64,000 nucleotides of DNA from Gordonia mangrovi (GTDB taxonomy: Bacteria > Actinomycetota > Actinomycetes > Mycobacteriales > Mycobacteriaceae). This document shows, piece by piece, positions 1-8,916 of this stretch. A model generated the notes under the pieces. The model was not told the DNA's origin. It saw only the letters and a program-made list of their open reading frames with translations, and did not search any database. Location of the stretch: positions 4,402,001-4,466,000 of the forward strand of contig NZ_CP102850.1 in assembly GCF_024734075.1 (NCBI RefSeq). The letters run 5' to 3'. Position 1 is the first letter of the stretch, and each line of letters opens with the position of its first letter. The position numbers and the translations under genes are program-made.

Positions 1-547
1 GTGTTGCTGCGTCGGTGGCCAGTGCGTCGGCGTGGCGGGTGTCGAGTTCGCTGGTGTCGACCTTGGCGCCGCGCTTGGTCACGGTGGCCAACGCGTGGTC
101 GTCGATGATCAGCGTCTCGCGCAGCTCCGGCGCTTCCTCGATGACCCGGATGTGGCGGGTGTAGTGGGCGTGCGCCTCGACGAACAGCAGTGAGGTACCG
201 GAGTCCTCGAGAATCCACTTCACCTGATCAGGTGCCGACGTCTCGTAGATCGCCACCGTCGTGGCACCGGCCCGCCAGATGGCGTAGTCGAGGACCGTCC
301 ACTCGAAACGTGTCGAGGAGAGAATCGCGACGCGGTCGCCCTGTTTGACACCCGACGCGATCAGCCCCTTGGCCACCGCGTCGACCTCATCGGCGAACTG
401 CTTCGCGGTGACGTTGATCCACTGATTGCCCGAACGTCGCCTCAGCAGCGGCATCGTCGGCCGCTCCGCCCGGTAGCGGAGGATGCTGTCGACGGTGGTC
501 GCCTTGTCCTCGATGGCGAGATCCGACGGAGTTGTGTACTGCTGCAT
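1..547 (-). CDS. Long-chain fatty acyl-CoA synthetase, FadD15-like (partial, N-terminal part)
   Basis: AMP-forming acyl-CoA ligase that would activate fatty acids with ATP and CoA. Only the first 182 codons are present; the gene runs off the left edge, so the ATP-binding loop and catalytic core are outside the window. The ATG at 547 opens MQQYTTPSDLAIED, followed by segments typical of the ANL superfamily N-terminus: GDRVAILSSTRFEWTVLDYA and ATTVAIYETSAPDQVKWIL, close to mycobacterial FadD15. It is divergent from the helicase gene, with about 230 bp between the two starts. Family assignment is firm; substrate chain length cannot be read from the fragment. Confidence 0.85.
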   Translation of the reverse strand, partial: MQQYTTPSDLAIEDKATTVDSILRYRAERPTMPLLRRRSGNQWINVTAKQFADEVDAVAKGLIASGVKQGDRVAILSSTRFEWTVLDYAIWRAGATTVAIYETSAPDQVKWILEDSGTSLLFVEAHAHYTRHIRVIEEAPELRETLIIDDHALATVTKRGAKVDTSELDTRHADALATDAAT

Positions 548-778
548 GGCGGCTCCCCTACGCGCACATAACCGGTCATAACGGACAACCGTGAGATCCG
601 TGACGACAGGTCACTTCTGTTGAGTGAGACTGACGGTACCAGTATCCGTGGCGACGATCACAGAACGGTGACCGTGGAGCGTACCGCCGATCACAGGGTG
701 TCGCGCGGCGTTGCCGAGGATTCCTCCCGTGGGGCCTCGGGCCACTAGAGTTGTCAGGGTGAACAGGACTGGACGCGC

Positions 779-2557
779 ATGAGTGGCAACGAGGACGCGG
801 CGAGCGCCGATGCAGTGGGCGGCGGCGTCTCCTTCGACGACCTCGACATCGCGCCGAAGGTCCGCCAGGCGATCGTCGACGTCGGCTATGAGACGCCGTC
901 ACCGATCCAGGCGGCCACGATCCCGCCCCTGATGAGTGGCCGCGACGTGGTGGGCCTCGCCCAGACGGGTACCGGTAAGACCGCCGCCTTCGCCATCCCG
1001 ATCCTGTCGCGGTTGGACACCTCCGCACGCCGGCCGCAGGCGCTGGTTCTCGCGCCCACCCGTGAGCTGGCACTACAGGTCGCCGAGGCGTTCGGCCGCT
1101 ACTCCGCGCATCTGCCCGAGGTGCGGGTTCTGCCGATCTACGGCGGGCAGAGCTACGGCGTCCAGTTGTCCGGTTTGCGGCGCGGGGCGCAGGTCATCGT
1201 GGGTACACCCGGCCGCGTGATCGACCATCTCGACAAGGGCACCCTCGACATCTCTGAACTCGACTTCCTCGTGCTCGACGAGGCCGATGAGATGCTGACC
1301 ATGGGTTTCGCCGAGGATGTGGAACGCATCCTGTCGGAGACGCCCGACGACAAGCAGGTGGCGCTGTTCTCGGCCACCATGCCCAGCGCCATCCGTCGTC
1401 TGGCGCAGCGCTACCTGAACGACCCGCAGGAGATCACGGTCAAGGCGCGGACCGCGACGGCGCAGAACATCACCCAGCGGTATCTGCAGGTCTCCCACCA
1501 GCGCAAGCTGGATGCCCTGACCCGATTTCTCGAGGTCGAGACCTTCGACGCGATGATCGTCTTCGTCCGCACGAAGTCGGCCACGGAGGAACTCGCGGAG
1601 AAGCTGCGGGCGCGTGGGTTCTCGGCGGTCGCCATCAACGGCGATATGGTGCAGGCGCAGCGTGAACGCACCATCAATCAGCTCAAGGGCGGCAGCATCG
1701 ACATCCTGGTGGCGACCGATGTGGCCGCTCGTGGACTCGATGTCGACCGGATCTCGCACGTCGTCAACTACGACATCCCGCACGACACCGAGTCCTACGT
1801 GCACCGGATCGGCCGCACCGGTCGCGCCGGCCGCTCCGGTAACGCGCTGCTGTTCGTCTCTCCGCGTGAGCGGCACCTCCTGCGCGCCATCGAACGCGCG
1901 ACCCGCTCGACGCTGACGGAGATCGGGCTGCCGAGCGTCGAGGACGTGAACGCACAGCGGGTGGCGAAGTTCGCCGACTCGATCACCGAGAATCTGTCGT
2001 CGGACCATCTCGATCTGTTCCGCAAGTTGGTGGAGGACTACGCCGGCGAGCACGATGTCGCGCTGGCGGACGTGGCCGCCGCGCTGGCACTCGAGACGCG
2101 CGATGGGGGGTTCCTGATGGCTCCGGACCCACCCGAGGGGCAGCGTCCGGAGCGCCGCGAGCGCGGCCCGCGCCGATCCGACGGGCAATTCGCCACGTAC
2201 CGCATCGCGGTGGGACGCCGGCACAAGGTCTCGCCGGGCGCGATCGTCGGCGCGATCGCCAATGAGGGAGGCCTCACGCGCGGCGACTTCGGGAACATCA
2301 GCATCCGGGACGACTTCTCGCTGGTGGAGCTGCCGGAGAACCTCGACAACGAGACCCTGGCCTCCCTGCGGCACACCAGGATCGGCAAGAACCCCATCGA
2401 CATCCGTCGTGACTTCGGGCCGCCCCGCACGCGCGGCGGTGCCAAACGCGCCCAGGGCGGCCAGCGTGGTGGCCAAGGCCGCGACGGATACGGCAAGCGG
2501 TCCGAGAGCTGGGGCAAACGCGGACCCCGCCACGTCGCAGGTCGAGGGCGAAACTGA
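779..2557 (+). CDS. deaD: ATP-dependent DEAD-box RNA helicase DeaD/CsdA
   Basis: Cytoplasmic RNA helicase acting in ribosome assembly, cold adaptation or RNA turnover. All DEAD-box motifs are visible: Q motif with SPIQAATIP (about residues 40-48), motif I AQTGTGKT, Ia PTRELALQ, Ib TPGR, II DEAD, III SAT, VI HRIGRTGRAGR. Residues about 470-545 (TYRIAVGRRHKVSPGAIVGA onward) match the DbpA/CsdA RNA-binding domain, and the tail is rich in Gly, Arg and Lys, as in RNA-chaperone extensions. Length (592 aa) is usual for actinobacterial DeaD. A GTG about 20 bp upstream is out of frame, which supports the ATG chosen. Confidence 0.95.
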   Translation: MSGNEDAASADAVGGGVSFDDLDIAPKVRQAIVDVGYETPSPIQAATIPPLMSGRDVVGLAQTGTGKTAAFAIPILSRLDTSARRPQALVLAPTRELALQVAEAFGRYSAHLPEVRVLPIYGGQSYGVQLSGLRRGAQVIVGTPGRVIDHLDKGTLDISELDFLVLDEADEMLTMGFAEDVERILSETPDDKQVALFSATMPSAIRRLAQRYLNDPQEITVKARTATAQNITQRYLQVSHQRKLDALTRFLEVETFDAMIVFVRTKSATEELAEKLRARGFSAVAINGDMVQAQRERTINQLKGGSIDILVATDVAARGLDVDRISHVVNYDIPHDTESYVHRIGRTGRAGRSGNALLFVSPRERHLLRAIERATRSTLTEIGLPSVEDVNAQRVAKFADSITENLSSDHLDLFRKLVEDYAGEHDVALADVAAALALETRDGGFLMAPDPPEGQRPERRERGPRRSDGQFATYRIAVGRRHKVSPGAIVGAIANEGGLTRGDFGNISIRDDFSLVELPENLDNETLASLRHTRIGKNPIDIRRDFGPPRTRGGAKRAQGGQRGGQGRDGYGKRSESWGKRGPRHVAGRGRN

Positions 2558-2710
2558 GCAGATCCCTTGGAATCGCTGAGAATTCGGCGATGCGTGGTGC
2601 GGAACTTGCCTGATCGAAATATATCCGTAATCTTTTGGGAGGGGTTTTGTTCACCGAGGACTGCTCCGACAATTCGACAACGAGATACACATAGGAACGG
2701 TGAGTCACCA

Positions 2711-3043
2711 GTGTCAGTGGTGAATTCGATAACAGCAGCCGACGCACGGGAGCACTGCGAGCACGAGCGCGCGGTACTCGTGGATGCCCGTCCGCAGGTG
2801 ATGCGCCACCAGGGAAGTCTGCCCGGGGCAGTGGTGGTGGATCCGGCGGATGTGCGTGAGCGGTTCACGCCCACCCCGTCGGGCACGTTCCCCGTGGTAC
2901 GCAATCCCGACACCGAGATCGCTGTGGTGTCGGTCAGCTCACAGGCGCCTGTCATCGCCGAGGAGATCGCCGAGCTCGGCTACACCAACGTCCGGTACGT
3001 CGACGGCGGCTACCGCGCGCTGCGGTCCCACTTCTCCCAATAG
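2711..3043 (+). CDS. Rhodanese-like domain protein lacking the active-site cysteine
   Basis: Single-domain rhodanese fold of about 110 residues. The CDC25/rhodanese pattern VLVDARPQVMRHQGSLPGAV is clear, as is the C-terminal GYTNVRYVDGGYRAL strand-helix. The loop that normally holds the persulfide-forming Cys (C-x-x-G-x-R) reads SVSSQAPV, so no thiol is present and sulfur transfer is unlikely; a binding or regulatory role is inferred. The GTG at 2711 is preferred because the domain begins here. The frame stays open back to 2567 but that stretch is A/T-rich and looks like leader. It lies between deaD and the helicase-nuclease gene. Confidence 0.75.
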   Translation: MSVVNSITAADAREHCEHERAVLVDARPQVMRHQGSLPGAVVVDPADVRERFTPTPSGTFPVVRNPDTEIAVVSVSSQAPVIAEEIAELGYTNVRYVDGGYRALRSHFSQ

Positions 3044-3151
3044 GCGTAACCTTCGCCGCACTCGTGACTTGGTAGCGTTCTGCAGGTACCTGCGCCCGTG
3101 AATCCAGCCGACGACGCCGGACCCGGCGCACCGAGGAGGGATCGAGCATCC

Positions 3152-6100
3152 ATGGCGGACGAGGGAGCCGACACGCAGGTGGCGGACCGGGCCGATCAGG
3201 TCCGTCGACTGCTCGGCTACCTGCGTGAACTCGTCCGGGCCCGTTTCGAGGTTGCGTCCGATGTCGAAGGCCATCCCGAACTGCTGTGGGTCGGCACATC
3301 GACCTCCGTCGCCGTCCGTCCGGGCGCGGTCTCGGGGCAGACGGTGCTCGAGATCGCCCCGGACGACCCCGCCCACGCCGACATCGAGCGCATCGTCGAC
3401 CAGCTCCGCGACAACCCGGAGGAACTGGAGTTGGTCGTGGCCAACGTTCTGGTCACCGTCAACGATGTTGCCGCCGGCGACGTCGCCGGCGACGATGAGG
3501 ACGGTCCGACGCAGGACGACGACCAGAGCGCCGGATCGGGCCGGCGAGTGCGGGACCACCTCGTCACCCAGCAGGTCGTCGCCGAGCGAGACGACACGAC
3601 CGGTGTCGTTCGGGTGGCACTCGGTGCCGGGGCTGCGCCGGCGGTGCACGACGCCGCCCTGCTGGCCACCATCGACGGTGTCGACCTGTCCGGAGCGCTG
3701 AAGGCACGTGCCAAGCTGACCGAACTTCCCAACCCGGTCGGTTCCCGGGTCGGTGCCGCGGTCGACCTCTGGCGAAGGCAGATCTCGGTGGACACCGACA
3801 AGGTGACGCTGAGTGTCGAATTGCGTCCCGCGCTGGTGCTGCGCCGTCGTGGTGTCGCCGCCGTGCTCGACTTCTATGACGCCGTCCTCGCCGAGCTGCG
3901 CGAGTCCTCGGACGATCTGCCGGTGGGTCTGGCCCAACTCGTCGAGCCCATCGAGGCCGCCGAACGGGTGGCCGCGCTCGACGTTGCCGGGGCGCTCGCG
4001 CCCGACGAACTCGTCCGCGACGCCCTGTACCCGTTGCCCGCGAACGTCGAGCAACGCGACGTCCTGGCGCAACTCGGACTCGACAGTGGTGTGGTGGTGG
4101 AGGGGCCGCCCGGGACCGGAAAGACCCACACGATCGCGAATCTCACCGCCGCGTTGCTCGCCAAGGGGCAGCGCGTGTTGGTGACCAGTGAGAAGGCGCA
4201 CGCGCTGCAGGTGCTGCGCGACATGCTGCCGCCCGAGCTCCGGGATCTGACGGTGTCGATCGCCGACGTGGGCACCGACGATTTCGCGGCGACCGTGTCG
4301 AGCGTGGAGTCCATCGCCGACCGCAAGTCGCGACACCAGCCTCGTGTCGTCGCGGCGGAGATCACGGACCTGATGGGCAAACGCGACCAGGCGGTGCGTC
4401 GCCGCGAGCGGGTGCTCCGCGATCTCTGGGCGGCCCGGGAATCCGAGACCGAGGTGCACGAGTGGGTGGCCGGCGACTATCGCGGGACACCCGCCGAAGT
4501 GGTACGGCAGTGCAGGTCGGACGCGTCGCGGTACGAATGGCTGCCCGGTCCGGTCGAGGGGGTGACGCCACCGCTGGACGTCGATGAGTTCGAGTTGCTG
4601 CGCGCGTTGCTCACCACCACCGCAGTGGGATCGGGATCACGCTTCGGCCAACGACTTCCGGATCTCTCCGGCTACCTTCCCGAACCGGCGGCGCTGGATG
4701 ACATCTGCGCGCGGATAGCCCAGCGGCCCAGCGAACCCATGGTCGGCAGCGGTTCGCTGCTGTCGATTCTCGCCGGTGTCGGCAGCGCCCGGCTGGTGCG
4801 GATCAAAAAGGTGTGCGAGCGGCTGGCGGTGGCGGCGAGTGAGGTCGCGGCCTTCCCGCCGACGATGGTCGACATGGCCGATCGCCTCCTCGACGGCCAG
4901 GCCGCCCACCTCTGGTCGCGGGTCGTCGGTCTCTCTGCGGTGATCGCGGACGCCGCCGACCGCGACCGCGCGATCGGCGGCCACGTCGTCGTCGTCGAGA
5001 ATGCGCGTCCCGGCGACGACGCGGTGTTCGCCGCGGCCGCCGAGTACCTCGACGACGGCGGCCACTGGCGTGGCCGGCTGCGGAGGTCGCCGCAGCAGCG
5101 GGCGGTCGAGGAGTCGGGGGTGCGGGCCACCGTCGACGGTCGCGAACCCGTTGATGCGCGTTCGCTGCAGCTGGTGGCCGACCATCTCGCCGTCCTCGAC
5201 GCGGTCGGTAGGGTGCAGCGAGTTCTTGCCGATCTACATGTGCCGGTGGATAATTCGGGAACCCGCTCGGCGCAGTTGAACACGCTGGTGCGGCTCGACA
5301 ACCAGCTGGCGTGGATCTCGGAGCTGATGGCCGGACGCGACCAGCTGGTCCGCGAACTCGAGGCGATCAGTCCCGGTGGACCCCGCCCACGTAGCGTCGC
5401 CGCAGTCACCGAGGTCGCGGTGCAGGCCGGAGCGATCGCCGCGACCAACGACGCGGTGATCGCCGAACACGAACTCGCCGACTGTGCCTACCGGCTGTCC
5501 GTCGAGGTCGAACAGGGTCCGTCGCCGGAGGGCGACGCATTGCTGTCGGCGATGGCCGGCGCCGACGCCGAGAAGATCCGCGTGGCGCGGCGCGCGTGGA
5601 ACACGGCTCGGGAGGAGCTCGACGCACAGACCACCCTCGATCTCTTGACGTTGCGACTGCGCAGCAAGGCCCCGGAGTTCTTCGCGCGGTTCGCCGAATC
5701 GGCCGAAGATCCGGTGTGGCACACCCGCCTTCGCGACCTGGGCGGGGCCTGGTCCTGGCGTCGGGCACAGACCTGGGTGGCCGAGCGCAGTGATCCCACA
5801 CTCGAGACCAGGCTGCAGGCAGAACTCGACGAGATCGAGGCGGATATCGCCGGCCTCACCGTGCGGGTGACCGCTGCCCGTGCCTGGCAGGCGTGTCTCG
5901 AGCGGATGACGGTGGCCGAGGTCCAGGCGCTACAGTCCTATCGCGATCACATGATCAACCTGGGCAAGGGTTCGGGTAAGCACGCCAACCGGTTCCGCGT
6001 CGCCGCCCGAGCGGCGATGGAACAGGCACAGGGCGCGGTGCCCGCCTGGATCATGTCCCTGGCGCAGGTCGCCGAAACGGTGGACCCCCGTCGCGACGCC

Positions 6101-7399
6101 TTCGACGTCGTCATCGTCGACGAGGCCAGTCAGGCCGACATCACGAGCTCGTTCCTGCTCTGGTTGGCGCCCCGGGTGATCGTGGTCGGCGACGATCGCC
6201 AGTGCGCTCCCACCGGACTGTCCGGCACCACCCTCGACGATGCGTTCGCCAAGCTCGATGCCCACCTACCGGACCTTCCGCACTATCTGCGCGACGGACT
6301 CACCCCGCGTTCGAGTCTGTTCGCGCTGCTGCGCAGTCGATTCGGACATCTGATCCGACTGCGGGAACACTTCCGGTCGATGCCCGAGATCATCGAGTTC
6401 TCCTCGCGTCAGTTCTATGCCGGTGCGCCGCTGAACCCGGTCCGGCAGTTCGGTGCGGACCGATTGCCGCCGTTGCGGTCGGTCCACGTCGAGAACGGCG
6501 TGGCGACCGGCCAGGGTGCATCGCTGGTGAACGAACGCGAAGCCGAGGCGATCGCCGAGACGCTCGCGCAGTGTCTGCTCGACCCCGCCTACGACACTGC
6601 CGATTTCGGCGTCATCGTGCTGCAGGGCACGAAGCAGGTCGACGAGATCACGCGTCGCCTCCGAGAGGTCGTATCCGACGAGCAGTGGCGGTCTCGACGC
6701 ATCCGGGTCGGAACTCCGCCGGACTTCCAGGGTGATGAGCGACGGGTGATCTTCTTGTCGATGGTGGTGTCGGACCCGGCGGCCATCGCGGCGCTGACCC
6801 GGGCCGAGTCACAGCGTCGGATCAACGTGGCGGCGTCCCGGGCGATGGATCAGATGTGGTTGTTCAGGTCCATCGAGGTCGATCAACTCAAACCCAACGA
6901 TCTGCGCCGTTCGCTCAGTGCGTACGTCGAGTCGACGCAGGGTCCCACGCTGCCGGCCATGCCGGAGGAAGTATCGGACACCGAACGCCGACAACCGTTT
7001 TCGAGCCTCTTCGAGCAGCGGGTGTTCAACCGGCTGGTCCAGCGCGGCTATCATGTGCTCCCGGGCGTGACCGTCAACAACCGGGTCATCGACCTGGTCG
7101 TCACCGGGGCGGATGCCCGGATGGCGGTGGAATGCGACGGCGACACGTTCCGGACCACCGGTGAGCAGGCACGGTCGGATATGGAACGCGAGCGCGAACT
7201 GCGCCGGTGCGGGTGGGAGTTCTGGCGCGTGCGGGAATCGGAGTTCGAACTCGATCCGGATGTCGCACTGGCCGGCCTGTGGGAGGCCCTCGACCGTCGT
7301 GGCGTGAAGCCGGGATCGGTTGCCGCACGTGACGGCGGCACACCGACCTCGACTCCGCAGCCGGTCTGGACGCCGATCGACCTCAGCTCCGGGGACTGA
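3152..7399 (+). CDS. Large superfamily 1 helicase fused to a PD-(D/E)XK-type nuclease domain (REase_MTES_1575-like)
   Basis: About 1,415 residues. Walker A GPPGTGKTHTIANL lies near residue 318 and Walker B VIVDEASQAD near 988; the roughly 650 residues between them form a long insertion. Helicase motifs continue with VVGDDRQCAPT, LREHFRSMPEI and RINVAASRA. The C-terminal 120 residues (FEQRVFNRLVQRGYHV, then VIDLVVTGADARMAVECDGD, then RERELRRCGWEFWRV) fit the Vsr/DUF559-like nuclease fold with the D...ExD core near 1327. ATG 3152 follows GAGGAGGG with good spacing; an in-frame GTG at 3098 would add 18 residues. Nucleic-acid processing or anti-phage defence is inferred from architecture; no partner genes are adjacent. 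Confidence 0.8.
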   Translation: MADEGADTQVADRADQVRRLLGYLRELVRARFEVASDVEGHPELLWVGTSTSVAVRPGAVSGQTVLEIAPDDPAHADIERIVDQLRDNPEELELVVANVLVTVNDVAAGDVAGDDEDGPTQDDDQSAGSGRRVRDHLVTQQVVAERDDTTGVVRVALGAGAAPAVHDAALLATIDGVDLSGALKARAKLTELPNPVGSRVGAAVDLWRRQISVDTDKVTLSVELRPALVLRRRGVAAVLDFYDAVLAELRESSDDLPVGLAQLVEPIEAAERVAALDVAGALAPDELVRDALYPLPANVEQRDVLAQLGLDSGVVVEGPPGTGKTHTIANLTAALLAKGQRVLVTSEKAHALQVLRDMLPPELRDLTVSIADVGTDDFAATVSSVESIADRKSRHQPRVVAAEITDLMGKRDQAVRRRERVLRDLWAARESETEVHEWVAGDYRGTPAEVVRQCRSDASRYEWLPGPVEGVTPPLDVDEFELLRALLTTTAVGSGSRFGQRLPDLSGYLPEPAALDDICARIAQRPSEPMVGSGSLLSILAGVGSARLVRIKKVCERLAVAASEVAAFPPTMVDMADRLLDGQAAHLWSRVVGLSAVIADAADRDRAIGGHVVVVENARPGDDAVFAAAAEYLDDGGHWRGRLRRSPQQRAVEESGVRATVDGREPVDARSLQLVADHLAVLDAVGRVQRVLADLHVPVDNSGTRSAQLNTLVRLDNQLAWISELMAGRDQLVRELEAISPGGPRPRSVAAVTEVAVQAGAIAATNDAVIAEHELADCAYRLSVEVEQGPSPEGDALLSAMAGADAEKIRVARRAWNTAREELDAQTTLDLLTLRLRSKAPEFFARFAESAEDPVWHTRLRDLGGAWSWRRAQTWVAERSDPTLETRLQAELDEIEADIAGLTVRVTAARAWQACLERMTVAEVQALQSYRDHMINLGKGSGKHANRFRVAARAAMEQAQGAVPAWIMSLAQVAETVDPRRDAFDVVIVDEASQADITSSFLLWLAPRVIVVGDDRQCAPTGLSGTTLDDAFAKLDAHLPDLPHYLRDGLTPRSSLFALLRSRFGHLIRLREHFRSMPEIIEFSSRQFYAGAPLNPVRQFGADRLPPLRSVHVENGVATGQGASLVNEREAEAIAETLAQCLLDPAYDTADFGVIVLQGTKQVDEITRRLREVVSDEQWRSRRIRVGTPPDFQGDERRVIFLSMVVSDPAAIAALTRAESQRRINVAASRAMDQMWLFRSIEVDQLKPNDLRRSLSAYVESTQGPTLPAMPEEVSDTERRQPFSSLFEQRVFNRLVQRGYHVLPGVTVNNRVIDLVVTGADARMAVECDGDTFRTTGEQARSDMERERELRRCGWEFWRVRESEFELDPDVALAGLWEALDRRGVKPGSVAARDGGTPTSTPQPVWTPIDLSSGD

Positions 7400-7426
7400 C
7401 CTGCGGCGTCGACCGACGATCCTGGG

Positions 7427-8221
7427 TCATCCCGAAGCGCCGAGCGCGTCGAGCATTGCTGACAGGCCGACCGCTGCGGAGGCGCGGATGCTATGGGTGG
7501 CGATCCCGGTCAACGCCGACGGTTCCGGATTGAACTCGATGACCGGGATGCCGCGCGCGGCCGCCCGTTCGGGTAGGCCGGCGGCGGGATAGACCACGCC
7601 GCTGGTGCCCACGACGAGCACGACGTCGGCGAAGGTGAACGCGCTCGCTGCCGAGCGCCAGGCGTCGTCGGGCAGCCCCTCGCCGAACCATACGACGCCG
7701 GGGCGGACCGGGGACAGGCATGCCGGGCAGGCCGGCGGCTCGACCCGCAGTTCGTGCACCGCCTGCTCGGGCTCGGCATCGATCCCCTGATACGGCCGCG
7801 CACAGTTGCTGCACCGTGGGGCGAACAGGCTGCCGTGTAAGTGACTGACCGAGCTGCTGCCGGCCCGTTCGTGCAGGTCGTCGACATTTTGAGTGGCGAT
7901 CAGCACGGTGTGGGTGCGCTCGAGGTCGGCCAGCGCGCGGTGGCCGCGGTTCGGGGCCGCCTCGTGGACTATGTGTGCGCGCCACTGATACCACGCCCAC
8001 ACCAGCCCGGGGTCTGACGCCCATGCCTCCGGGGTGGCGATCTGCGCCGGGTCGAACCGCTGCCACAACCCGGTCTCGACGTCGCGGAAAGTGGCGACAC
8101 CGCTCTCGGCGGACATGCCCGCGCCGGTGAACACGGTGACCACCTCGGCGCGTCGCATTGCCTCCACTGCGTCGTCGGGCAGTTCGGCACCCATCGATGT
8201 CGTGCGGTTGCTGTCGGTCAC
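7427..8221 (-). CDS. cobB: NAD-dependent protein deacylase, class III sirtuin
   Basis: Removes acyl groups from lysines using NAD. Visible: GAGMSAESG (33-41), TQNVDDLH (110-117) with its NAD-binding Asn and Asp, catalytic His129 in SHLHG, zinc cysteines C137/C140 and C165/C168, and the late Rossmann segment VVGTSGVVYPAA. Tyr78 and Arg81 (Y-x-x-R) are the pair that in SIRT5 and E. coli CobB bind succinyl and malonyl groups, so desuccinylation is plausible. The GTG start overlaps the TGA of the upstream HIT gene by 4 bp, implying translational coupling. Faces deaD/helicase genes convergently with only 27 bp between stops. Confidence 0.9.
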   Translation of the reverse strand: MTDSNRTTSMGAELPDDAVEAMRRAEVVTVFTGAGMSAESGVATFRDVETGLWQRFDPAQIATPEAWASDPGLVWAWYQWRAHIVHEAAPNRGHRALADLERTHTVLIATQNVDDLHERAGSSSVSHLHGSLFAPRCSNCARPYQGIDAEPEQAVHELRVEPPACPACLSPVRPGVVWFGEGLPDDAWRSAASAFTFADVVLVVGTSGVVYPAAGLPERAAARGIPVIEFNPEPSALTGIATHSIRASAAVGLSAMLDALGASG

Positions 8222-8652
8222 CGAGGATCGCTTTCGAGAGCCGACCGCAGCATCTCGGCGGTGGTGTCGGGGTCCGGGTCGCGTCGGACGACGAGCCCCT
8301 TGGCGAAACTGAGCTTGTCACCGTTGTGGCGGGGGACCACGTGCAGGTGGGTGTGAAAGACCGTCTGGAATGCGGCGCGGCCGTCGTTGACCACCAGGTT
8401 CACCCCGTCAGCGGACAGTTCGCCGCTCTTCATCGCGGCCGACAATCGCTGCCCGGCGGCGAACAGACGGCCACCCAGATGAGGTTCGAGATCATCGAGT
8501 CCCGACGAGTGCTGCCGGGGCACGACCAGCGTGTGGCCACGGGTGACCGGACGGATGTCGAGGAAGCCGATGACCGCGTCGTCACGGTAGACGATCCGCG
8601 ACGGTGCGGTGCCGTCGACGATGGCGCAGAACACGCAGGATGACATGACCAT
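8218..8652 (-). CDS. HIT family protein (histidine triad nucleotide-binding hydrolase)
   Basis: Nucleotide-binding hydrolase or transferase of the HIT superfamily. The C-terminal triad HTHLHVVPRH is intact, and the N-terminal CVFCAIVDG segment with Cys-x-x-Cys is typical of HinT-like proteins with a zinc site. The start is set at ATG 8652 (MVMSSCVFC), with ATG 8646 equally possible; an extension to 8712 would add 20 residues with no family resemblance. It precedes the sirtuin gene with a GTGA overlap, so the two are co-translated. Natural substrate unknown; AMP-lysine or dinucleotide hydrolysis is usual in the family. Confidence 0.88.
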   Translation of the reverse strand: MVMSSCVFCAIVDGTAPSRIVYRDDAVIGFLDIRPVTRGHTLVVPRQHSSGLDDLEPHLGGRLFAAGQRLSAAMKSGELSADGVNLVVNDGRAAFQTVFHTHLHVVPRHNGDKLSFAKGLVVRRDPDPDTTAEMLRSALESDPR

Positions 8653-8854
8653 TGAGCGTACTTTTCGGCGGCTGCCGGCGGCGATCGCCGCCCGCTCGGA
8701 AGCGCCCGCCACCTGGAGTGGAACACATCACATAACGATTTTATAACGGCGTCGGAGCAGGCCTCTGTGGGCCGATCGAGCGCTCGGGCGCCGCGCCCCA
8801 TCTGCGTCGATGTGCCGGCACCGCATAAGGCGTTCGGTGAACACCTGTCCTACT

Positions 8855-8888
8855 CGCGGGGTTACCCGCGGGTATACCGACGGGTCAC
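8855..8888. promoter_or_regulatory. Three imperfect 11-bp direct repeats upstream of fas, possible operator
   Basis: The units CGCGGGGTTAC (8855-8865), CGCGGGTATAC (8867-8877) and CGACGGGTCAC (8878-8888) repeat at 12- and 11-bp spacing, about one helical turn apart. The same stretch contains the perfect 12-bp palindrome TACCCGCGGGTA (8863-8874). Mycobacterial fas-acpS is controlled by the TetR-type activator FasR at this location, so a regulator site is plausible, but this sequence was not matched to a known FasR box. Inference. Confidence 0.35.
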
Positions 8889-8896
8889 AACGGAAC

Positions 8897-8916
8897 ATGA
8901 GGAAAGCCTCATTTTT
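8897..8916 (+). promoter_or_regulatory. Short hairpin with T-tract in the fas leader (attenuator-like or operator)
   Basis: ATGAGG-AAAG-CCTCAT forms a 6-bp stem with a 4-nt loop, followed by TTTT, about 235 bp before the fas start. It looks like a weak intrinsic terminator on the plus strand. The core TGAGG..AGCCT also resembles half of a DtxR/IdeR iron box, a weaker alternative reading. Confidence 0.3.

Noticed and set aside
1073-2533. 486-codon frame opposite deaD
   Set aside because: Antisense shadow of a well-conserved helicase.
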